Below, piece by piece: positions 57,430 through 64,000 of a stretch of 64,000 bases of DNA. Within the stretch, counting starts at the first letter, position 1. Each line of letters opens with the position of its first letter. Under the pieces are notes generated by a model. That model saw only the letters and a list, made by a program, of their open reading frames with translations. It searched no databases and was not told the DNA's origin. The translations under genes were made by a program, and so were the position numbers. The stretch is taken from the NCBI GenBank assembly GCA_025352265.1, contig JANXTS010000010.1:1-64000 (forward strand), read 5' to 3'. The DNA comes from Variovorax sp. (GTDB lineage Bacteria; Pseudomonadota; Gammaproteobacteria; Burkholderiales; Burkholderiaceae_C).

Positions 57430-58008
57430 ATGAGCAAGCCAGAGATCTACATCAGCACCGATGTCGAAGCCGATGGGCCAATCCCAGGACCGCACTCGAT
57501 GCTCAGTTTCGGGTCAGCTGCCTACCTTGCTGACAAGACCTTGGTCGCCACCTTCACGGCCAATCTGGACACGCTGCCGGATGCCAACGGGCATCCCGAC
57601 ACGATGGTCTGGTGGGCGCAGAACCCAACCGCGTGGGACGCTTGCCGAGTAGATTGCCAAGCACCGGCGATGGCCATGCGCAACTACGTGGCCTGGCTCA
57701 AGGCACTGCCAGGCAAGCCGGTGTTCGTGGGCTACCCGGCCGCCTACGACTTCATGTTTGTTTATTGGTACCTGATGCGCTTCGCGGGCGAGAGCCCGTT
57801 TTCTCATTCGGCGCTGGACATGAAGACCTTTGCGATGGCGCTGCTCAAGACGAACTATCGCGATGCGACCAAGCGCAACATGCCCAAGCACTGGTTCGAT
57901 GATCTGCCGCACACCCATGTCGCACTCGACGATGCAGTTGAGCAAGGCGCACTGTTTTGCAACATGCTGAACTCAATCGCATCGCCACAGAACATATCAA
58001 GGGCTTAG
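57430..58008 (+). CDS. DEDDh-type 3'-5' exonuclease/exoribonuclease
   Basis: From ATG 57430 (AAGAGGCAAGAAG upstream) the protein has 192 aa. [20 protein letters not shown] holds the first Asp/Glu pair, [15 protein letters not shown] the second Asp, and [13 protein letters not shown] the His and final Asp, so the RNase H-like DEDDh site is complete. Stand-alone enzymes of this type trim RNA or DNA 3' ends; the substrate is not known. Its 3' end overlaps the convergent small gene by 4 bp. The track version begins 27 codons earlier. Confidence 0.8.
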   Translation: MSKPEIYISTDVEADGPIPGPHSMLSFGSAAYLADKTLVATFTANLDTLPDANGHPDTMVWWAQNPTAWDACRVDCQAPAMAMRNYVAWLKALPGKPVFVGYPAAYDFMFVYWYLMRFAGESPFSHSALDMKTFAMALLKTNYRDATKRNMPKHWFDDLPHTHVALDDAVEQGALFCNMLNSIASPQNISRA

Positions 58009-58316
58009 TCGACGCCCATCACTTCGACGACCACCCCCATAGAAGGAAGTAGGTCTTGCAGCAATCGGTCCATCAGTGCTTTGTTTGACGACACCGAAGA
58101 AGTTGCTTGAACAAACGAGACGGTGACATCGATCGGCTGCTCTCCGAGCCACCACATCATCTGAACAGAATCCTCGTTCAAACCTGAGACATAAGGGCCT
58201 TGCATATCGCTGTCACCCTGCCGCCATTTGAAGTTTGGAAGTGCGTCATCGAGTCGATCGAGCAGTGCGGAAGCCTCAAGCTCCCCTGTCATGCGGACGT
58301 GAATAAAATCCTTCAA
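58005..58316 (-). CDS. Candidate immunity protein for the upstream toxin tip
   Basis: The gene starts with TTG at 58316 behind TAGGAGAGG, and the TTG overlaps the toxin stop (TTGA), so translation is coupled. The 103-aa product ([20 protein letters not shown]...) is acidic, has no signal peptide or membrane segment and has [19 protein letters not shown] in the middle. No family is recognised. Position, size and coupling fit an immunity protein. Confidence 0.65.
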   Translation of the reverse strand: MKDFIHVRMTGELEASALLDRLDDALPNFKWRQGDSDMQGPYVSGLNEDSVQMMWWLGEQPIDVTVSFVQATSSVSSNKALMDRLLQDLLPSMGVVVEVMGVD

Positions 58317-59644
58317 TTTCCTCTCCTAAGGACATACTCGGTGAGGTCTCGTGGTTGAGGTGCTGGATACCCCACAAAGTTGACGTCACGTCCGAGGGTC
58401 ACGGACCATTTTTGACGGAACTCATTAAGTGCACCAAACGATCCTTGCATGTCGGCTGTCTTGAATACACCGTATTTTTCGCTAGGCGAGATGCCCGCGC
58501 TTGTCAGTGCATCCACCATTTTCGAGCTGGTGCCGTTCAGGTCATAGTCGCCAAGCGCCGCTGGATTTGCATCCCAGTGGTGGCCCAGATTCTTGCTGGG
58601 ATTTTCAGAATAGAAGGTGGTCGATGTCCCCTTCAACCCAACTTCTGCATCTGGCAATCCAGCCTTGTTCAGGGCTCTATCGAGTTCAGATTTGAATTGG
58701 GCAACCTGCTGTTCACTTTTGAAGCCTAGCGGCACCTTGCCTTGGGACATCAATTCAATTTGTCCGCGCGTAACGCCGAACTTTGCCATGTCCTCTGCAA
58801 AGGTGGCGCTTGCTCTGAGTTCCGCATTCGCAAGTTGCCGGAGCTCAATAGCCGTCAATCCGCGCGCAGCACCCACGCTACCCATCCCGATCGGCAGCGT
58901 TGCCGCATTGATGAAGGTATCGATGCGTGCATCGCGTTGCTGCACCGGATTGAGGTACTTTCCGGTTGCAAAGTTATAGCCATCTGATCGGAAACCAGCG
59001 ACCCCTGAGCCCACAAGATTCATCACGCCACCGACCACCTTGCCCGTGATGCTGTTGCTCATAACGTGCTGGACGTCTGACGACAAGTACGTTCGCTCCC
59101 AGACAGTGAGCGGCAGATTGGTGATGGTGCCTGTGGCGGCACTGTCTGGCCAATGTCCTCGAACAAGATCTCCATCGACCATCTCGTTTGTTACCCACCG
59201 GTACGGAGACGGCGACAACGACGTGCCGATTGCACTGCCTTGATTAATCGATCCTTCCGTCGCGCTCCTGACTTCCTCGATGAAGCCGCGTCCGTCATCG
59301 CTGCGGGGGCCGACCTCATCCATCGGGAAGACGCCAAACTGCACGCGCGGAACGCCACCGCCACCCGACTCGGGCCTGTTGGCCAGATCGAGCATGTGAG
59401 CGATGTTCTGGTCATAGTCGGTGCCACCCAAGCCCATGCCGCTGTAGCCAGGGCCTGCCGCGAGTTGCACGCCGGCGTACTGATTGCCACTCGGTTGGCT
59501 GAACGCCCCCACGATCTGGTCATAGGCCGCAGCCCGCGTGTCCCACGACTGCTGGTTCTGGCCGATGAAGTCCCCCAGCGGGTCGGCACGTTGTCCGTTC
59601 GCTGCAGCAATGCTGTCCCCCAGTGCATTGCCAAACGCATTGGG
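58313..59644 (-). pseudogene. C-terminal tip of a polymorphic toxin, N-terminus missing
   Basis: The open frame reads from about NAFGNALGDSIAAANGQRAD to [10 protein letters not shown] (443 residues) with no believable start; the rest of the 627-aa track ORF is antisense to the antitoxin/PIN genes. The first part resembles linker regions of large exported toxins (QSWDTRAAAYDQIVGAF, GFRSDGYNFATGKYLNPVQQ). The last 110 residues have LKGTSTTFYSENP and, further on, ALGDYDLNGTSSKMVDAL. The GTS...DYDL pattern resembles a nucleotidyltransferase-like toxin domain. It may be an orphan tip awaiting recombination or a dead remnant. Confidence 0.65.
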
Positions 59645-59817
59645 TCTGACGCACCGTCGTAGCCGAAGCGCCCCGCACGCCAGCACTGGCGCGGGTTTTC
59701 GGGGCATGAGGTGGGCGTGCACGGGCGCGATTGTCGCCCCGAGCGCGCACGCGATAGCGGTTTTAGCGGCTAAGGAAGGAAGGCTTGGCCGCCTCGTCAA
59801 GGCGTTTGCGCTACAGG

Positions 59818-59850
59818 GTTGTGCAGGTTTGGCTGAACCTGCGGTACAAC
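59818..59850. promoter_or_regulatory. Palindromic candidate operator before the antitoxin gene
   Basis: GTTGTGCAGGTTTGGCTGAACCTGCGGTACAAC is an interrupted palindrome (GCAGGTT/AACCTGC core with GTTGT/ACAAC outer arms), 43 bp upstream of the antitoxin ATG. It could be the autoregulatory site of the pair. Confidence 0.5.
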
Positions 59851-59893
59851 CGAAGAACCAACCCACGCATACCCCGAGCGAGGAACCCACACC

Positions 59894-60163
59894 ATGACCA
59901 TTCTGCAAATCACCTTGCCCGACGCACTGGCCCAGCGCGCCCGCAGCGAAGGCTTTCTTACCGACGACGCCATCCAGCGGCTGCTGGAAGAAGCCATGCG
60001 CCGCCAGGCTGGACGCCGACTCATGCAAGTGGCCGAACGCCTGCACGCCGCCCACATCGAGCCGATGACCGAAGAAGAGATCAACGCCGAGGTCCAGGCC
60101 TCGCGCGCCGAGCGCCGCGCCCGTCAGGGCGAGCAACCCAAGCCGCCGCACGGCACCCAGTGA
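59894..60163 (+). CDS. Antitoxin of a PIN-domain toxin pair
   Basis: This 89-aa protein begins MTILQITLPDALAQRARSEG, a strand-helix start as in ribbon-helix-helix antitoxins. LLEEAMRRQAGRRLMQVAER then PMTEEEINAEVQASRAERRA form the helical toxin-binding part. It ends 1 bp before the GTG of the toxin gene. Such antitoxins bind and silence the PIN nuclease and repress the operon. Confidence 0.82.
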   Translation: MTILQITLPDALAQRARSEGFLTDDAIQRLLEEAMRRQAGRRLMQVAERLHAAHIEPMTEEEINAEVQASRAERRARQGEQPKPPHGTQ

Positions 60164-60164
60164 C

Positions 60165-60617
60165 GTGAAGCTCGTCCTGGACACCAACATCGTCATCTCC
60201 GCGCTGATCTGGGGCGGCGAGCCTTACAAGCTGATCCGCGCCGCCACCGAAGGCGACATCGAGCTGTACACCTCTCCCGCGCTGCTGACCGAACTGCAGG
60301 GCGTGCTCGGGCGCGAACACCTGGCCTCACGCCTGGCCGCGCAGCGCTCGTCCGTCGAGCAAGCCATCACGCACTACGGCGAGTTGGCCATCAGCGTCAC
60401 GCCACTGGCCACGCCGCGCGTGGTACCCAACGACCCCGATGACGATCACGTCATCGCTGCCGCCGTGACCGCCCAGGCCGAACTCATCGTCACCGGCGAC
60501 CGCCACCTGCTGAGCCTGCTCGACCACCGCGGCATCGACATCGTGCGGGTGGGCGAAGCGCTGGCACGCATCGCCCACGCGCAGCCCGCAGGAGACTCGC
60601 GTCAGCGCGGCGCGTAG
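60165..60617 (+). CDS. PIN-domain toxin (COG1569-type, VapC-like)
   Basis: The GTG-started 150-aa protein has the PIN nuclease layout: VLDTNIVISALIWGG (first Asp), ALLTELQGVLGREHL (Glu), PNDPDDDHVIAAAVTAQAEL (Asp pair) and IVTGDRHLLSL (final Asp). It is a single-strand RNA nuclease of the VapC superfamily, usually cutting tRNA or rRNA. All acidic residues are present. The pair lies on the plus strand between two minus-strand toxin fragments. Confidence 0.87.
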   Translation: MKLVLDTNIVISALIWGGEPYKLIRAATEGDIELYTSPALLTELQGVLGREHLASRLAAQRSSVEQAITHYGELAISVTPLATPRVVPNDPDDDHVIAAAVTAQAELIVTGDRHLLSLLDHRGIDIVRVGEALARIAHAQPAGDSRQRGA

Positions 60618-60690
60618 CCCAACTCGGCCAGGTCACGCCGCACGCAGCCGATGGCATCGCGCATCAGATAGGCCTCATCGTCATCGACGG
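60602..60690 (-). pseudogene. Short C-terminal remnant of an unknown gene
   Basis: One frame reads ALAVDDDEAYLMRDAIGCVR then DLAELGYAPR and a TGA at 60602. No start codon or upstream extension exists because a stop lies about ten codons before. It overlaps the end of the PIN gene. No family is recognised. Confidence 0.35.
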
Positions 60691-60744
60691 CCAGGGCGCC
60701 TGGTTGAAGACTTGGTTTTCAGACCGCGTGAGGCCCGCACCCAT

Positions 60745-61955
60745 TTAGGCTGCGCCACCCGCAATATCGATCCCGGTGGTCAGGCAATTGGTTGCGTTCG
60801 CTCCAATCAGTGGCGTCAATCCTTGCGTGAGTAAAGTCTGCTCACCACGCAACTCCCCGTTGCCGAAGAACCGGATGTAGTCAGTCGCCAGCGCGTCGCT
60901 TTGCTGCACCGCCAAGGCACCGAAGGCCAACGTACCGATGCCGGTCATGCTGGTGGCACCTGCCAGATCGGCTGCGGCAAAGGCTCCCAAAGCATGGCCA
61001 ACGCCGCTCAACAGGTCACGCCCGCCGCCGCTCCACGCCGCGCCGACCGCTTGGCCCAAACTGACATCGCTGCGGTTTAAATAGGCCCCTGCGGCACCCG
61101 TGATGTTGTCCCACCCGGACTGTGACGGCCGGATCGAATCAGTGCGAACGGCTGCGCTTGCATCCGCCATCTGCCGCACCACCATCGACTGATAGCTGAA
61201 GTTGTTGAGCAGGTCGCGTGCATCCATGTCGGGATAGGCGCCGGTGTTGCAGCGGTCGCCGCCTGCGCAGCCTGCGCCGTCGCCTGTGCCCTCTGAAACG
61301 CAATCTGATCGGTCACACGCTGGTCATTGGCCAGCAGCCGCCCGCCCGCCGCCAGTACGCCCGACAGCGTGTCATCGCTCACGTCCGCCAGATACGGCAC
61401 GTTCAACGTGGCGCCCGTCTGCAAGCCATGGATGTTCGCGTAAGTGGGCGACACGCCACCGGCCTGCATCAGTGCGCCGGCCATGCGTTCGTCCCCGTAG
61501 TAGCCGCGCGCAATGCTGGCGTAGCTGTCGCCCCGGGCCACTTGGTACGTGTCCATGGTGCTGGCAGCGGCCACATTGCCCGGCCAGTTCGTGATGCCGT
61601 TGGGCGTTTCGCCCAACCCATAGCCGCCGGTCGACTGCCACGGGCGATCCCCGAGCGTCGAGATGCCTTGTGTGGACGGTCCATCGACAGAGACCCTCGA
61701 GAAGTTGTCGCTCTGAATGTCCGAGCCATTGCTGAAGCCCCGATCCGCCCGCAACGCGCTGCTGCTGTCGCCAGCCCGCCGGCGAAGCCCGAAACCGTGC
61801 CGATGGCAAGGCCCTGCCCGAATTGCCCGAGACCCGAGAACGCATTGGCACTGCCCAAGGCGCCACCGACCGCTGAGCCGACCCCGGCCCCGATGGCGCT
61901 CGCCGCGACACCGCTCCAGCTGAAAATGGAGAAATCATCGAGGCGCAACCTCCGG
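60745..61955 (-). pseudogene. LysM-containing polymorphic-toxin fragment with two frameshifts
   Basis: Three consecutive minus-strand frames give one protein. DDFSIFSWSGVAASAIGAGV...GGLATAAA (about 61950-61765) is followed by RADRGFSNGSDIQSDNFSRV with a LysM domain (DTYQVARGDSYASIARGYYG, 61754-61230). Then MDARDLLNNFSYQSMVVRQM... runs to DIAGGAA and TAA at 60745. The frame changes near 61762 and 61230. The FSW-GVAASAI and Gly-rich helical pieces are typical of the C-terminal half of large exported toxins. No N-terminal secretion domain is in the window. It is a dead fragment. Confidence 0.7.
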
Positions 61956-62360
61956 CGCGCATTGTGTCGTGACATCAAACCCAGTGTGCTCACCCCGCTT
62001 GAGCAATTCCTCCTGGTCGAGGTGCGGGTGCTCAAGGTCGGTGCGCACCGTTCCATACGGCTTCATCAACGCAGCCAATTCCAGTTGGAAGCGCTCGTAG
62101 TCTTGCGGCTGCTGGAAGCCATAAATGACAAGATCAAACATCACCGCACGCCCATCTCTTGCTGTTACGCCCCCGCCCGTGTACTGCTTGCCGCAGTAAA
62201 TCTGGATTTGCCAATCTTGGCCGTTGCTGGAAACCGCTCCAAGGGCGTTCATGCCATAGCGTCGCGCCAAATCCATGAAGGCTTGGTACAGGTCTTTGGT
62301 CGAACGCCCCTCTGGTGATACATACAGAGAACCAGTGAAGGTCGATGGAATCTGATTCAA
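61935..62360 (-). CDS. Hypothetical protein, possible immunity gene
   Basis: This 141-aa protein begins MNQIPSTFTGSLYVSPEGRS and continues DLARRYGMNALGAVSSNGQD and GRAVMFDLVIYGFQQPQDYE. It has no signal peptide or membrane segment. It lies in the same orientation directly before the LysM toxin fragment, where immunity genes of a lost upstream tip would sit. No family is recognised. The sequence is uninterrupted, unlike its neighbours. Confidence 0.55.
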   Translation of the reverse strand: MNQIPSTFTGSLYVSPEGRSTKDLYQAFMDLARRYGMNALGAVSSNGQDWQIQIYCGKQYTGGGVTARDGRAVMFDLVIYGFQQPQDYERFQLELAALMKPYGTVRTDLEHPHLDQEELLKRGEHTGFDVTTQCAPEVAPR

Positions 62361-62568
62361 ACTCCCTTCCGGGCGCGGTCAGCAAGCTACCAGGAAAGCC
62401 AGCAAGCACGCCGGCCACGGCCTTACGCGAAAGATGGCGTTAGCGTTCATTGCTGGGCGTCTGAAATTGGCGCAATAGCATGACGTTGTACTTGACGCCG
62501 GCCTGCCAAGAGAGCTGGCCCCATTCGTCTGAACAGATTCCGAATCTTTTTAAGTGGATCCTGCGGGG

Positions 62569-63373
62569 TCAGGCTGCCTCGGCCGAAGGCCGTGGCAGCG
62601 AGTCGAAGTACACCACATCGGGTGTGCGCGCCTGCAGGCTCGAGTGCGGCCTGCGGGCGATGTGGAACTCGATGTATCGTCCGATTCCGGTTCGCGCCTG
62701 ACTCACGCTCTCGTAGGCATGCAGGTACACCTCCTCGTACTTGATCGATCGCCACAGCCGCTCGATGAACACGTTGTCGCGCCAGCAGCCTTTGCCGTCC
62801 ATTGAGATGCGGATGCCGTGGTCGGTGAGCAAGCCGGTGAAGGCCGCACTCGTAAATTGGCTGCCCTGGTCGGTGTTGAAGATCTCGGGCGTGCCGTATC
62901 GGGTGATCGCCCCCTCGACAGCGTCCGTGCAGAACTCGGTATCCATCGAAATCGACAACCGCCAGGCCAGCACCCGGCGGCTGTACCAGTCGATCACCGC
63001 CGCCAGGTAGACGAATCCTCTGGCCATCGGGATATAGCTAATGTCCATCGCCCAGACCTGATTGGCGCGGGTAGATCGTGCGCCCGGGTGTCTTCTTGCT
63101 GGTGTTGGGCTTCCTGTAGAGCGCAGTGATTCCCATGCGCCGCATCAGCGTGCTCATGCGCTTGCGGCCCGCAGCGATGCCTTCTCCTCCCAGCAGATCG
63201 CGCAGCATGCGCGCGCCGGCGAACGGCAACTCCAAGTGCAACTCGTCAATGCGGCGCATCAGCTTCAGGTCTTCATCGCTCACGGGCTTGGCCGTGTAGT
63301 AGGCCGATCCGCGGCTGATGTTCACCAATGCGGCTTGGCGCCGGATCGGTAGATCGTGGCCTCGGTCGATCAT
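62569..63373 (-). pseudogene. IS3-family transposase orfB, frameshifted
   Basis: The first part (63373-63038) has AALVNISRGSAYYTAKPVSD and LRDLLGGEGIAAGRKRMSTL and runs to GRTIYPRQSGLGDGH. The second (62569-63048) begins MDISYIPMARGFVYLAAVID and carries the integrase core: the first Asp in MDISYI, the second in NTDQGSQF, and the Glu in ERLWRSIKYEEV. One missing base near 63045 (YPR-ANQVWAMDI expected) splits them. The DDE residues are present but the protein is broken. Confidence 0.82.
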
Positions 63374-63676
63374 CGCTTTGCGCTCAGCATGCCGGCCTTG
63401 ATGAGCGCGCCTTCCAAAAAATCATTCTCCAGCGCCAATTGGCCGATGTTCGCGTGCAGGGCCTTCAGGTCGATCGCCGGCTCTGCTGCCGATGGCTCGC
63501 CGCCGAATACGTCGGCCGCTCGCGTGAGCAACTGGTTCTTCCAGTCGGTGATCTGGTTGGGATGCACGTCATGCTGATGCGCCAATTCGGCCAGCGTCTT
63601 GTCGCCTCGAACAGCGGCTAACGCCACCAACGCCCAAGAATGCCGCTGAGTGCGTGCGGCGGGGTCTTCTGCTCAT
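63370..63676 (-). pseudogene. IS3-family transposase orfA, frameshifted near the start
   Basis: ATG 63676 opens MSRRPRRTHSAAF and then leaves the frame. The remainder, WALVALAAVRGDKTLAELAH QHDVHPNQITDWKNQ in the 63630 frame, is a normal orfA helix-turn-helix plus leucine zipper. The shift lies near 63638. The stop overlaps the orfB start by 4 bp, the usual place for programmed frameshifting. Confidence 0.7.
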
Positions 63677-63775
63677 CTTTGCTCCAATCTTCACAGGCGA
63701 GGCCCTCGCCTTCAGGAGCAGTTTCCACACTTATTGGATTGTTCAGATTTCCGGGGCCAGCTCTCTAAGGGTGAG

Positions 63776-64000
63776 CTATTTGTGCACACGCCAAAGATAG
63801 GTGGCTGCAACCTGCAGACCAACGCCGAACAGCACGACGCCTGCAAAGGGCAGATCAACAGCCGCAAACGATCTCTGATCGTAAAACGGCGGGAAGATCA
63901 GACCAACAAGGGCGATGAGGGCAACCAGCAATGGAGAAGGGAAGCACGCCCACAAAGCAACGATAGCAAGGATGCAGGCCACGTTGCAGAGTCGCAGTAA
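63776..64000 (-). CDS. Membrane protein, 5' end beyond the window
   Basis: The frame is open from the right edge (LLRLCNVACILAIVALWACF) to the stop at 63776. Three hydrophobic segments are visible: ILAIVALWACFPS, LLVALIALVGLIFPPF and FAGVVLFGVGLQVAATYLW. The track starts it at a GTG (63982), but the open frame continues leftward of that codon, so it is probably longer. No family is recognised. It lies just outside the insertion sequence. Confidence 0.5.
   Translation of the reverse strand, partial: LLRLCNVACILAIVALWACFPSPLLVALIALVGLIFPPFYDQRSFAAVDLPFAGVVLFGVGLQVAATYLWRVHK

Larger units (their letters stand above)
62509..63766 (-). mobile_element. IS3-family insertion sequence, degenerate
   Basis: Outer inverted repeats AGAGAGCTGGCCCC (62509-62522) and GGGGCCAGCTCTCT (63753-63766) are perfect over 14 bp. 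The match continues imperfectly inside (TCTGAACA on the left, TGTTCAGA on the right). The 1.26-kb element carries orfA and orfB of an IS3-type transposase on the minus strand, both frameshifted. No clear target duplication is seen. IS3 ends usually start with TG, so the true tip may be TGGCCCC at 62516 and 63759. Confidence 0.8.

Noticed and set aside
59645-60196. N-terminal 180 residues of the 627-aa toxin ORF
   Set aside because: They are antisense to the antitoxin and the start of the PIN gene; toxin-like sequence begins only near NAFGNALGD.

Overview
This window looks like chromosomal DNA of a Comamonadaceae-type betaproteobacterium (order Burkholderiales, closest in feel to Variovorax and relatives). 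This rests on high GC, the guaB-guaA / rnfH / ratA / smpB neighbourhood, the rimP-nusA-infB-rbfA-truB-typA operon and the pepA-holC / lptF-lptG arrangement. No database search was possible, so the genus is an inference.

Layout. (1) 1-3318 is the end of a genomic island abutting the 3' end of guaA: an AbiEii-type nucleotidyltransferase toxin (cut by the window edge) with its AbiEi/DUF6088-type partner, an AlpA-like regulator and a P4-type tyrosine integrase with repeated TTTTTACCGTCA motifs upstream. (2) 3319-8490 is core: guaA, guaB, a DUF4124 protein, rnfH, ratA, smpB. (3) 8578-12437 holds an acetyltransferase/glycosyltransferase pair, a small membrane protein, an ECF sigma / anti-sigma pair and a COG4315-type lipoprotein. 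(4) 12453-21687 holds an EamA transporter and the translation operon, all on the minus strand. (5) 21829-28630 is a yejABEF-type peptide ABC importer with an MFS gene directly downstream; fabI diverges from it and a secreted ATP-dependent DNA ligase follows. (6) 30392-32077 is a collapsed phosphonate-degradation locus. It retains a signal-peptide stub of a binding protein, a broken phnX, a phosphonate-type GntR regulator with a frameshift and an internal deletion, and an apparently intact PhnZ-like HD oxygenase. (7) 32160-36110 carries an Orn/Lys/Arg decarboxylase, NfeD and SPFH proteins and tRNA-Ser(GGA). (8) 36178-39258 is a prophage remnant beside the tRNA, with a truncated tape-measure gene and no integrase. 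(9) 39332-55966 is mostly core: cytochrome c, a sugar dehydrogenase split by an in-frame TGA, a Liv-type binding protein, holC, pepA, lptFG, cbiX, cysB, a methionine-type aminotransferase, DUF3309, hrpA and argA. (10) 55967-64000 is an accessory region: a DDE transposase, a DEDD exonuclease, two degraded or N-terminally truncated polymorphic-toxin tips with small candidate immunity genes, an antitoxin/PIN toxin pair between the two toxin pieces, and a frameshifted IS3-family element.

The core operons are ordinary and intact. The most interesting material is the polymorphic-toxin graveyard at 58.0-62.4 kb, whose surviving tip ends in a possible nucleotidyltransferase-like domain followed by an overlapping TTG-started small gene; the relic phosphonate locus; the nonsense codon in the sugar dehydrogenase; and the repeat clusters beside the integrase and in the prophage remnant. 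I found no CRISPR array, rRNA operon or replication origin.
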